Assembly (NCBI RefSeq): GCF_022201045.2
Contig: NC_068557.1
Coordinates: 26,327,501-26,391,500, forward strand
From: Citrus sinensis
Lineage: Eukaryota > Streptophyta > Magnoliopsida > Sapindales > Rutaceae
DNA: 64,000 nucleotides
Direction: 5' to 3'
Part shown: one piece after another, positions 24,401 through 34,883 of the stretch
How positions within the stretch are numbered: position 1 is the first letter of the stretch
How the letters are laid out: each line of letters opens with the position of its first letter
The notes under the pieces: generated by a model
The model's database searches: none
What the model was told of the DNA's origin: nothing
What the model saw: only the letters and a program-made list of their open reading frames with translations
Position numbers and translations under genes: made by a program

Positions 24401-26633
24401 TTTTTTATTTTTATCTGTTAATCTTTGGTTGTTCTCTCTTTTCTAGATTCCAACCATTGCCATGTTCTTTATATGTCTATCCTATATTTGTTCTCAATTT
24501 ATTCACCATTTTGTTTACTTATTAGTTGTCTTGGATGTAATGTTATTTCATTCCTATTCATCTGCTTTTCATTAGCCACATTTGCTTAATTGTAGTTGCT
24601 TTGGCTATTTATTAATGTGTTCCTGTTTTGTAACTTCAATCTTATTTCGCAGACATGCTAAACCATTCGTTTCAGCCAAATTGCTTTTTCCATTGGCGTT
24701 TTAAGGATCGCATGCTTGAGGTGATGGTAAATGCTGGACAACACGTTAGAAGGGGAGAAGAGGTAATATATTCTAGAGTTTGATGTTTACATATGCCTTA
24801 AATTAGTTTGAATATATATATCTATATGTTGAAATGTGCACAGAGCACTGATGGCAGAGACAAAACTGAGTGAAACATTGTTTGTCGAGCAAGTGTTTAG
24901 TGGATGTAGAAATGATTTAAGATATTTAGCAATATGCTAAATTATGATATATTCTGATGCATGATGGCCAAAACCAGTTTATTTCAGTGAACTTTTTCAG
25001 TTATAGTCGAAACAGAATAGCAATAGAAATTGGAGCACTGCAGTTATAAAACCCCATGTCAACCATTATAGGACCAATATGTTGCTTTCTAACTGAAAAC
25101 CAAACTGCATGTACATTTTTCCAACTACAGCAAACACTAATCTGTTCATATCATCAAGGGATCTGCCTTATGTTGAAAATTGGTAGTCATTTAAGCTATG
25201 TCCTGTGAACAATTCTTTCTTCATGACTTCAAAATAAGTCTTTTAGTGACACCATTGCATATGAGAAGCCTAGAGGATTGGCTTCCAGCATTCACAAGCT
25301 TTCTAAGTTCTATGATGAGTGTTATTGCCCCCATTGTAGGCCTAAATCACTTGAGTACTATCAGTAAAGTAGTTGCAAAAGCTTCCACAGTTCCTGGGTC
25401 TATACTGCATCCCACGAAATTAATGTTGACTATTTAGAGTTTGTCCCATTCTGATTCTCTTATCTTATTTTATTACTCTTTTTCTTGTTCTCAAATAACC
25501 CTTTTTACATAAATTGACATATTGCATTAGTTCCTCATTGATCTTGTAAAATTTTTACAGATGACTGTCAATTATATGCATGGGCAGATGAACGACATGC
25601 TTATGCAAAGATATGGTTTTTCGTCACCAGTGGTAATTTTCTCTCAATTTGCTCATCAGTAACGGATTCCTGTTTTAGATTATGTGGTTCTGGTTGCACT
25701 AAGAGAGTAATGTATTGTTTATTCTCTCAAAAGACTCTTCTAAAAGTATTTGATCTTGGTTACTTTTAGTGCTTTTTAAATTTGATATCTTAAATGATCA
25801 CTTCTCTTCAATATTAACACACACGTATGTCTCGCTTGTTAAACTGCAGAATCCTTGGAATGTAATTCAGTTTTCTGGCGATGCCCGCATACATTTGGAT
25901 TCTTTCTTGTCAGTTTTCAATATATCCGGTCTTCCTGAAGAATATTACCATAATAGTACGTGTTCTGCATAGTTCTTTGATTTCCTTTTCACAAAAAGCT
26001 GTATATTACTATCTAGCAATTCGATTCTAGCATCACTGTAAGATCTGCATAAAATTGATAGTAGGTAAAATATCGAGTGACGAAGAAAGTTTCATCGATG
26101 GAGCAGTCATAGCAGCAGCAAGAACACTGCCCACTTGGTCAGACGGGGATGTGCCCCTGGTTCCAAGCATAGAAAGAAAAGCTGTGAAGGAATTACAGGA
26201 AGAATGCCGACAGATGCTAGCAGAGTTCCCTACCACTTCTAAACAAGATCAGAAAATGCTGGGTAAAGTTGCTATTCATATTTTACTCCTTCCTAGACTT
26301 TAACCGCTTGATACTCTTATTATAAGCATATTTACTTTTGTTCCAATAGAAATATAATTGTTATTCAGTGCTTATGTTTATTTTTTTTCATCTTTTTACC
26401 AACTCACAGATTCTATGAAAGAACCTAGGAGGACCCTTGAAGCCGCAATCAAGTATGTAGTTTAGTCCTTTTGAGAACTTTTTTGCTTCTAGTTGAACTG
26501 CAAATCAAAAGCAATTTTTAGTGATTCGTTTCTTGAAAATCTGAAATAATGCAGGTATAGATTGCACCGGAAATTATTCATCGATAAGGTTATCAAGGCA
26601 TTGGACATTTATCAAGATCGGATACTGTTTTAA
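21469..26633 (+). CDS. PTAC14: Plastid transcriptionally active 14 (SET-domain protein)
   Basis: Thirteen exons: 21469-21525, 21618-21761, 21943-22080, 22283-22408, 22637-22765, 23782-23871, 23978-24128, 24653-24762, 25561-25632, 25850-25955, 26065-26262, 26410-26452 and 26555-26633. They total 1,443 bases, 480 residues. pTAC14 is an essential partner of the plastid-encoded RNA polymerase complex in Arabidopsis. The N-terminus (MAISVPLHQLTYSFF) looks like a transit peptide. A split SET domain runs from about residue 85 (YGVAFKEGPDGFGVFASKDI) to DMLNHSFQPNC (residues near 280) and the GEEMTVNYM motif, followed by a Rubisco-methyltransferase-like substrate-binding region (NPWNVIQFSGDARIHL, DGAVIAAARTLPTW). 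The NHS and NY motifs of SET proteins are present. The exon 4 acceptor was set at 22282 because the family continues RAR-LVMQIP. A decayed partial copy lies at 45935-46560. Confidence 0.94.
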
Positions 26634-27251
26634 CCATGATGATCTTGAGTTTGCAGGATCTGAAACAGTTTTGTTACATAGCTAATGTAATAAAACGATC
26701 ATTGTGTTAAGCTATTTCCTGTTTGTGAAGACCTCGGTTGTAATTTAGTTGACAGAATTAGTTTTCTCTTTTTTTTTTTTAATCTCTTTTATGTGTCTGT
26801 CTCTTTCTCCTAATTTTTTTTTGTTAGTCATATAAATTATAAGAATAATGCTCGGCACACAATTTGTATCTATGTAATAACTGACCCGACATTGGATATT
26901 CAATGCTGAACAAGATAATAGCTGTTGGCTAAATTGCTTACTACAAATAGTTTTTGAGAGGGCTATTTTTATAGTTATTTTTTGATTTTTTTTTTTTAAA
27001 TTCAGCTAACATTTAAGGCTATTTGTGTTTTGCAATTTGTAAACAAATATGGAGATAAGAAATTTGTATAGGTTTGGTACAAAATTTATTATCATAACGA
27101 TTACAAATGGATGAGACTTTTTTTTGTTATATATTCATTTTCACACCAATGCATTTAATGTTTAACAATATCAAGCAATTTTTTTTTTAACAAACTCTGA
27201 TGGCATGAATATGAAAGGACAATTAACAATTTTACTATTTATTATATATTT

Positions 27252-27311
<60 letters not shown>

Positions 27312-27406
27312 GTTTAATTAAAATATCTATTTGCAAAATTTCAACTAAGAGCTGCTCTTCCGCGCTAAACTCTTTTGCATCGGATGACCGAAAGCGAGCT
27401 AATCAG
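26634..27406. other. pTAC14 3' flank and S33 promoter/5'UTR
   Basis: The left part is the pTAC14 3'UTR. The right part (about 27345-27406) is GC-richer and ends AATCAG|GTACAT, a good donor, so it is likely the first, non-coding exon of the S33 gene. A TAA microsatellite lies between. Confidence 0.45.
27253..27309. repeat. (TAA)19 microsatellite
   Basis: About nineteen perfect TAA units between pTAC14 and the S33 gene. A long perfect array like this is expected to vary in length between individuals. Confidence 0.92.
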
Positions 27407-28692
27407 GTACATTCTTTCCTCCGCGTAGGGATGGCAGTAAAATCCGGGTCCGGCCTGCATCCGCAAGGATCCGGAAAATCCGGATCCGGATTTGAAAAAC
27501 TCAAATCCACACGGATCCGGATGCGGATCCAGATGCACTTGCATCAGGAAAACCGGATATCCGGATCCGGTTTTTTAAATAAAAAATATATATAACTTGA
27601 ATAAAAAAAAAAAGTCTAATCCCTAAACTTAATCGTTTTCGTTTCTATTGACAGTCTCTCTTGGGTCTTGGCTCTTGGCTCTTGCTGCCTCTCTACCTTC
27701 ATTCAACTTTCCCACACCCACACCTCACCAGCAGCCGTAAGTCTTGCTTCCGACCAGTGGCTGACTCGCCGTGAGGCGTCTTCCTCCCAGCTCGCTGAAG
27801 CCGCGCGGCCCACGCCCGATCTGCCGAAGCTCGCCCCCCCGATCTGTCATTGAAGCTTCGCCGTCCAAGCCTCGCGGTGGTCGTCGAAGGCTTGCTGTGA
27901 CGCCGCCGTGCTCGTCCAAGAAATTAATTTGCCCGTATTGATTTTGCTCCCTTATTTCATTTACTTTTCTATTTTTTTATTAAATACATGGCTTTTTTTT
28001 GGGTTAATAATTTGGTATTGTGATTAATTATTTAATTGTATTTAACAACTTTAATTTAATGTAAATGGTTTAAACTTGAAAATATTGCTGGTTTAATTTA
28101 ATTTTATTGTTGATTGAATTTTTTTCTGGTTAATAACTTGGTATTGTGTTTAATTTTTTGTTGTATTTATTATTTAATGAGTTATAAGTGTAATCTACTG
28201 GAAATTTGTTAATCGTTCGATTATAATTGAATTTTATTTATATTATTAATTAAATTGTTGAGTTTTTTAATTATATTTTTAATTATTTAATTTTATGTTT
28301 TGCGGATCCGGATATGCGGAATATCCGTCCGGATTCGGTGCGGATTTTACCCGCATCAAGATATGATAATGGCACTCCGGATCCGGATCTGAATGCACAT
28401 ACACCCGGATCCGAATCTGGATTTTGCCAACCCTTCCTCCGCGCGCTCTCTCTGAGTCTCTCTAGTGATTTTCATTTGCTCTTGTTTTTATATTTTAGAA
28501 ACACAAACAAAACGAATAAATCTTTATTTATGTAACGCAAGCTTAGTATTTTTATCTTTTAATGTTTACAATAACTATTACGTTTCGCTGATAAGAATGC
28601 TCACCAATTTATCCCCGCACCATCAACTGTTTGATAAAATGCCTCAACGGGCATCAACTGTTGTGTACGCCTTATGTTTGTTGTTGTGTCAG
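27407..28692 (+). other. Inferred 5'UTR intron of the S33 gene
   Basis: The donor GTACAT at 27407 and acceptor TTGTGTCAG ending at 28692 would remove a 1,286-bp intron just upstream of ATG 28712. Almost 80 percent of it is the transposon at 27426-28435. Inferred from splice motifs and the usual presence of leader introns in plant ribosomal protein genes; no transcript data. Confidence 0.45.
27426..28435 (+). mobile_element. hAT-like element with GGATCCGG subterminal arrays
   Basis: The ends are TAGGGATGGCAGTAAAATCC at 27426 and, on the other strand, AAGGGTTGGCAAAATCC at 28435. They are flanked by a perfect 8-bp direct repeat CCTCCGCG at 27418-27425 and 28436-28443. Both ends carry many copies of the palindrome GGATCCGG or close variants (27468-27570 and 28304-28415), likely transposase-binding sites. 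The middle has a GC-rich block (27700-27920) unlike the surrounding DNA, then an AT-rich part. No transposase frame is seen, so it is non-autonomous. It sits 19 bases after the inferred leader-intron donor of the S33 gene. The preserved target duplication suggests a fairly young insertion. Confidence 0.87.
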
Positions 28693-28711
28693 GTAGAGTT
28701 GGCGAGTGACG

Positions 28712-29258
28712 ATGGCTACAGGAGGGAGGCTTAAGAACATTTTGGCCACAGTAGTGACCACAGGGCTGACTGAGGCGAGGGCCAAGATATTTGGGCATGT
28801 ACTTAACCCCGCTGGCCAGAGATCACCCCACAAGATTTTGCGGAAGAAGCTCATCGGTGACAAGGTTGCTGGATGGTACCCATATGACATCAAGAAAGAT
28901 GATCCTCTCGTCATGGCCCGCCAACAACAAGAGTAATCTCTCATACCCATTAAATATTTGCTCTTTGTTTGTTTGCATAGTGCTATTTGCTAGCAATTGC
29001 AACATGATATTCTGCTAATGGTTCCCATGACTTCTGTGCTTCGATTTTTTTCTTTTATTGTAAGAACTGCTTGCTTGTTGAATATGATTCTTTTTAGCTA
29101 TAACAATTATAGTTATGCATGCTGGTTTTTGGTAAGTGTGATACATTCTATTGATTTACCTTGGCAGGCGCTTATCCAAGCTTGAAATGTTGAAACGTCG
29201 TGGAAAGGGACCTCCCAAGAAAGGCCAAGGGAAGCGTGCAGCCAAGCGCAGCAAGTAG
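28712..29258 (+). CDS. MRPS33: Mitochondrial small-subunit ribosomal protein mS33
   Basis: Two coding exons, 28712-28932 and 29168-29258, give 103 residues; the junction is CAAGA|gtaatc ... ttggcag|GCGC. The protein (GGRLKNILATVVTTGLTEAR, IFGHVLNPAGQRSPHKILRK, GPPKKGQGKRAAKRSK) fits the MRP-S33 / yeast S27 family: a small, basic mitoribosome component that carries no cleavable-looking presequence beyond its basic N-terminus. The C-terminal tail is strongly Lys/Arg-rich. A leader intron carrying a transposon is inferred upstream. Arabidopsis At5g44710 is, from memory, the orthologue, and it is next to a MOSC gene there as here. Confidence 0.92.
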
Positions 29259-29929
29259 ATATTCTACCTCTGAATTACCTGGGAATTGGATCATTAATGA
29301 TTTGAAAGAAGAAATGCAACTGGTTTTGGTACCTTTGTTTTAGCTTGTGGAATATAAAAACTTACCGTTTTTTGTGAGATTTTCCATTTTGTGCCCAGTT
29401 ACTGATACTGAGTAGAGTTTCCTTCTTGAATGGAAATTGAAGTATTTGTTGGTTTTATGTTATGGACTAGTTCGTGCCTATTAACACTCAAAAGTGGCCA
29501 GCATATTAGGGAGATGCTCAGCGAATTGGTTAATTTTGTTGCCATAACATTCTGGCAGTTGAAGCCCTAAAGCATAAGCTGCTGCCTTCTACTTAAAAAA
29601 TGAGAGATAAACATGTGTTATCGGAAAAGAAAAAATAATGTATGAAATCAAAAGAATTATCGACCTTCGAGGCAGCAAAAGGAATTAGACAACTACACAA
29701 TTGTCATTTTCCTTTCCTCTTTTTACATCAACGCTTCAAAAAGCTTCAAAAGAATGTTGAAACTACAAGAAATTCATGTTTGGTACATTTCTGTGATACA
29801 ACTTTGGAATTGAACGTATATAATTTAATAGTGGCACTTGAGTCTCAACAATACTTGTTGCTTCTTGCATGAACAACAAAAATCAATCACTTTTCTTTTT
29901 CTTTTTCTTTTTTTCTTTTTTTCTTTTTT
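29259..29929. other. Convergent intergenic region
   Basis: It holds the 3' ends of the S33 gene and of the DYW gene on the other strand. A pyrimidine-rich T/C run is at about 29891-29930, just past the DYW stop codon. No further gene is seen. Confidence 0.45.
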
Positions 29930-32578
29930 TTACCAATAATCTCCACAAGAACAAGTTCCATTTTTAAAATGATGGAACCTCCTCACATCTCTTAGGATAA
30001 TTTCTCTACTTTCTATCTTTGAGATGAACTTAGTAGCCTGATGGCAGTCGTTGCAAACTCTGAGGTTCTTGGCAACTCTGATGGTAGTTCCAGGAGGGGT
30101 ATTGAGGATACCAAAAGCTATCGCCAACTTCTCACTGTGTCCACAGAGTAATGTTTCTTTCTCCTCCTCATTTACATTGTGAAGAACACAAGAAGTATCA
30201 GGCACATAGCCCTCCTTTCTCATTCTTTCAGACAAGTTTTCGAGGAAACCATGGAGCTGCTCACTTTGTTGATGTGATCCATCCCCAGCTAAAAACTTAT
30301 GAATCTCATCACCAAACTCGATCCAACTGCAACCTGGTTCTTTTCTTACTCCCATTTCCTTCATCTTCTTCCGGACATCCATTGCCTTGTCCCAGAGTTG
30401 AGCAGAAGAGTAAATGTTTGAGAGCAGAACATAGTGGCTTGCCACATCAGGTTCCAAGAGGAAGAGATTTTGAGCTGCAATTTCCCCAATTTCTACATTT
30501 TGGTGAATCCTACAGGCACCAAGCAAGCTACTCCAAGCACCAGCTTTGTCAAATTCAGGAGGCATCATATTTATAAGTTGATATGCATCCTCCACTTTAC
30601 CTGCTCTACCAAGCAAATCCACAACACAAGCATAGTGATCTGGCGAAGGTTCAATCCCATAATCATCTTTCATTTTGTAGAACAAGTCCATACCTTCACT
30701 TACCATCCCTGAATGGCTACATGCTGCAAATAATGCAATAAAAGTGACTTCATTAGGCTTCACTTCTCCTCCCCTACTTCCTTCTGCCACCATATTCTTT
30801 AACAATTCTAAGACTTCTTGTCCTTCTCCGTGCATCCCATAAGCCATGATAATAACATTCCAGGTGATCACATTTCTGACAGGCATCAGATCAAAAACTC
30901 TTCTCGCAAAGTTCAAGCAACCACATTTAGCATACATGTCAACTAATGCACTTCCTACAACAACATCGGTAGCTAACATGTTTCTAATGGCATAAGCATG
31001 GATCTCTTTCCCTTTTGCTAAAGCTGACAGGGCGCCACAGCCAGGTAGGACAGTCATGAGGGTTATGGAATTTGGTTTCGGACGAAGTACTGTCTCGTCC
31101 AGATCATAAACATTGTTCCTATTCTTTTCCTCTTCCATGTTTTGCATCTCACGCAGCAGCATAAGTGCATCACCATGCTGACCGCAAATAGTGTAACCAG
31201 TGATCATTGTGTTCCAAGAAACTGTATCTCTAACCTCCATGTCATCAAAAATGGTTTTTGAAATCTCTATCCTCCCCATTCTAGAGTACATGTCCATGAG
31301 TGCATTTTGCACATACCTGTCCCTCCCCAGACCCAGCTTTATAGCATGTCCATGGATTCCTTCTTTGTCGGGGAATGCTTCACTGCGCACGCAAGCAGGC
31401 ACAACACTTGACATTGTGGTGGCATTTGGCCAAAGCCCTGCAACTTCTTCCATTTTAATGAATAGCATCAATGCCTCCTCATCATACTCATTTTGTCCAT
31501 AACCAGTAATCATAGCATTCCAAAGTGCAATTTTCTTATCTGAAATAAAATCAAAAACTCGACGACCACATTCAACCTCTCTGCAATTACAGTACATGTC
31601 AACCAAAGCACTACCCACAAAGGAGTTGTCAATCAAAATATCATTTCTCAATGCATATGCATGAATTTCCTTGCCAGTATCTAACATCTCCAAGTGTGAG
31701 CAAGCAGGAAGCACGCTCGCGATTGAGACCCCATCAGGTTTAATTCCTCTAAGTGCCATCTGGCGTAAGAACATCACTGCTTCTAAGAACTTATCATTTT
31801 GAGATAATGAACTGACGATGGTGTTCCATGACACCAAATCACGATCCTCAAATGACTTAAATAAAGTTTTTGCATCATCAACTCTACCTAATTTGGCATA
31901 CATTGCCATCAAAGCATTCATAATAAACGTATTCCATTCACCTACGCGTAAACTATTCCCGTGTACTTGCCTCCCAAGCCTCAAACCGTCACGCCTACTC
32001 AAATTTGAACAAGCAAGAGCCACACTGACCAAGGTAAACGAACTAGGCTCCACGTTGCTATATAACATCATTCTAAACGCTTCCAATGCTAGATCCCATT
32101 TCCCAAAACGGCACAAAGTAGCAATCATTGAATTCCAAGAAACTTGGTCCTTCTCAGTAATTCTATCAAACACCTTATACACATCCCACATATCACTACC
32201 ACATTTACCATACATATTTACAAGGGTATTGGCTACCGTCACTGAAGATAACCCGTACCCGTACTTGACAACGTGGGCATGAATCTGCTTCCCTAAGCTC
32301 AAGTCCTGGATGCCCGCCACGGCCTTCAAGACGGCTGGGAAAGCAAAGTTGTCGGGTTGAATATCCGAACGAGTCATCTCAATGTAGGACAAAATGGCTT
32401 CACGGAATTGATTGGAGCGGGCTTCGGAGCGAAGGGACTCGATCCACGACTCCTTACACCGTGTTTGGGAACCGGGTAGCGGCAAAGACGTAGCGGTGGT
32501 TGCCGGTGGTTGGTGTGTTTGGAGGGAAGAGAGAGGCGGCGAAGGGAGGAGAGTGAGACACTGAGCGGAGGAAGCCAT
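29930..32578 (-). CDS. OTP84: DYW-class PPR RNA-editing factor, OTP84-like
   Basis: Intronless, 882 residues. The N-terminus (about 1-45) is Ser/Thr/Pro-rich with few acids, as in plastid transit peptides. PLS-type PPR repeats follow from about residue 60 (FAFPAVLKAVAG) to about 690, then E/E+ motifs (GAWSSLLGACRIHQN, YVLLSNIYSSAQLWDKA, KEPGCSWIEFGDEIHKF), then a complete DYW deaminase domain ending GTCSCGDYW. The deaminase zinc motif HSEKLAIAFG and the CNDC pair are intact. Wording is close to what I remember of Arabidopsis OTP84 (At3g57430), which edits sites in plastid ndhB, ndhF and psbZ transcripts; same target use here is inference. The start ATG 32578 begins the transit peptide; no upstream in-frame alternative is needed. 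Confidence 0.9.
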   Translation of the reverse strand: MASSAQCLTLLPSPPLSSLQTHQPPATTATSLPLPGSQTRCKESWIESLRSEARSNQFREAILSYIEMTRSDIQPDNFAFPAVLKAVAGIQDLSLGKQIHAHVVKYGYGLSSVTVANTLVNMYGKCGSDMWDVYKVFDRITEKDQVSWNSMIATLCRFGKWDLALEAFRMMLYSNVEPSSFTLVSVALACSNLSRRDGLRLGRQVHGNSLRVGEWNTFIMNALMAMYAKLGRVDDAKTLFKSFEDRDLVSWNTIVSSLSQNDKFLEAVMFLRQMALRGIKPDGVSIASVLPACSHLEMLDTGKEIHAYALRNDILIDNSFVGSALVDMYCNCREVECGRRVFDFISDKKIALWNAMITGYGQNEYDEEALMLFIKMEEVAGLWPNATTMSSVVPACVRSEAFPDKEGIHGHAIKLGLGRDRYVQNALMDMYSRMGRIEISKTIFDDMEVRDTVSWNTMITGYTICGQHGDALMLLREMQNMEEEKNRNNVYDLDETVLRPKPNSITLMTVLPGCGALSALAKGKEIHAYAIRNMLATDVVVGSALVDMYAKCGCLNFARRVFDLMPVRNVITWNVIIMAYGMHGEGQEVLELLKNMVAEGSRGGEVKPNEVTFIALFAACSHSGMVSEGMDLFYKMKDDYGIEPSPDHYACVVDLLGRAGKVEDAYQLINMMPPEFDKAGAWSSLLGACRIHQNVEIGEIAAQNLFLLEPDVASHYVLLSNIYSSAQLWDKAMDVRKKMKEMGVRKEPGCSWIEFGDEIHKFLAGDGSHQQSEQLHGFLENLSERMRKEGYVPDTSCVLHNVNEEEKETLLCGHSEKLAIAFGILNTPPGTTIRVAKNLRVCNDCHQATKFISKIESREIILRDVRRFHHFKNGTCSCGDYW

Positions 32579-34883
32579 TTGGTAGTTATTACAGTTAAAA
32601 GGAGTTTCAAGCTTTTGCTCACGTGAGAAAGTGGTTTATGCAGAAGTAACAGAACCAAACATGGTCTTGACTCCTAATAAATAAAATTTCCTATAATTCT
32701 GAAAATTTTTAAAAATTCGTTAATTAACATGTGGATCCCTGATTTTTTTATTTTTAGTTTTTTAACGTTTTTAGAAAAAAAGGGCAAAGTGTTTCCATTA
32801 GTATCAAATAGGCCCCTATTCCGGGGTGATGGCCTTTATGGTGATGAAAGAAAATCACGCAACGGTGGCTCTATTGGTACGAGGATGTTGAAGCTTAGAA
32901 CAGATGAACGTACTGTTCTGAAAAGCAGTGCCAAGAGGAACAGTAAATGGTCCTATTAATTCAGTTCGGTTCCATCATAATGCTCAGTTGCTGCTTGTTG
33001 TGCTGGGTTGGATAGAAGGCCTAAGATTTTTTTTTTCGGATTGATGGCAAACGGAATACAAAATAGAGAGTATTTTACTTGAAGATTGTCCCGTTCGAAA
33101 GAAGAAAGATCTTTTAATGTGTTACCAAATTGACTGAATCCCTAAGGTATGGCTGTATAATTATTTCATTGCTTCCTCGGTTCATGCTGCCGGCAGTTGT
33201 TAGAGATACAATGCTGCAAATTTTGGCCAACAACCATGGGGATCAATTGGTGTAGTAATAGAACTTCCAATGTTTTCTACTTGTTGGTTACAGAAACTGA
33301 TATTTTTGTTGGTGGATTTTGATTTTTGATTTTTTTTTTCATGGTATCAAAGTTTTTGATTGATTAAAAAACATGAAAAAAAAAGTTTTAGAAAAAGAGA
33401 AAAAGCTTTATAATTTTATTTCTGATGCCAACGTATCTTTTTTTTTTTTTTTTCCTTCCTTTTTATGCGATTCATTTGTGATTAACTGGTCCATGGATGA
33501 ATATGCTTAAAGTGGAACAATTGCAATTCACTTTTTTATTTCAGAATATACTCAAAAACATTGTTTGTCAATTTTGTTTCTTCTTTTTCATTTTTTACTT
33601 TTTGTTGAGACGTTACTTTTAATGTAAGATAAGATTTTGTGATATTCTCCGATCCTTTGGAATATTTATTTTTCATAGTTGTGTGATAAATTTATAGAGT
33701 AATGAAAACATTTTCAGGTTCCATTAACTTGTTTGGTTAGAAAGAGATTCTACCGCTAAATTGTCTCGTCATCATAAATCATAATCCAAGATTCTCTTTG
33801 TAACGGTGCATTTGTAATATAGATGGATAGATTCTTATAGTTTAACCCAAAATATGGTTTTTAAGTGCTCGCGTTCTTTTGGATATAAGAGAATTTGAGT
33901 TTATTCTATCATGCATACGCATTGTAGGTTGTCAGAAAATCAAACTAATAAGGGTAAAATGATCAACATAAAATATGAAGAACAAAAAATTTATAGTCTT
34001 GGTTCACTATTTTTCTAATGTTTTTTTAGTATTTCTCCTTACACACACCTTAAGAAAAGGTAGTTAAATTTTGAAAATTGAAGAGTAGGTTTTTTTTTAA
34101 TAATAAATTTCATTTTCATGGATTTTAATATTAAGTTAGATATTTGTGTAAATCTAATCAAATATTTAGATCTCAGGCCTTGTTTTTAATGGATTTAATT
34201 GCCTTCTAAGCATTTAAATTATATCATTGGACTAATAAATTATAAATAGATGAGATTTGTGTGTGATTTTAGAATAAATTTAAATTTAAATTTGATGCAT
34301 TTAATTAACTCAAGGGGAAAATTTTTAATTTTAGCTTATTAGATAGAATATATCCTCTGAAAATTTTTGGACAAAGCGAGAGCAGCTTGTCCCTTAATTA
34401 TTCTGCCATTATTTGTTGGAATGTGTTTGTGGATGCTTGGGACTATATTAAGTCATCATCTTGGGACTATATTAAGTATCAGCTTAACTTGATTAGTCTC
34501 TTATCCAACTGGCTCATGTAAACTCTTTTGTTTAGATATATATATATATGTATAAAAAATAAAAATCAAAAGTTAACGTGTCAACAATTTTGTCCCAGTG
34601 AGTAATGACACCATCAATTATGACAATCTCTAGGCTTGGACGATTATCTTCTATTAGCATATTTTTATCGTGTGAGAAAAGTAAATCAATCAGAACGAGA
34701 TAGGTGTTGTATGAACAGAGAATCTAGAGATCCATTAAAAACAAAAAGACATGGAATCTAGATAAGTGGGCCAAAGTTGGGTGCACTGAGCTTTGTCTTA
34801 TTCTTGAGCAGTACAAAAGTTCAACAACCATAAGCAGTAGCTGACGATCGAGCAAAGGAAAACAGTGAGAGCTACTGAGAAAA
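32579..34883. other. 2.3-kb divergent intergenic region
   Basis: It contains the promoters of the DYW gene (minus) and the first mARC gene (plus). The sequence is AT-rich with T runs (33438-33453). A 76-codon frame at 32729 has no recognisable feature. I see no paired repeat ends. Confidence 0.45.

Noticed and set aside
30151-30576. A 141-codon plus-strand frame opposite the DYW gene
   Set aside because: It is antisense to the conserved E/DYW coding region and has no features of its own.
33340-33362. TGGTATCAAAG resembling a retroelement primer-binding site
   Set aside because: The match is loose, and there are no flanking long repeats or element-type coding regions nearby.
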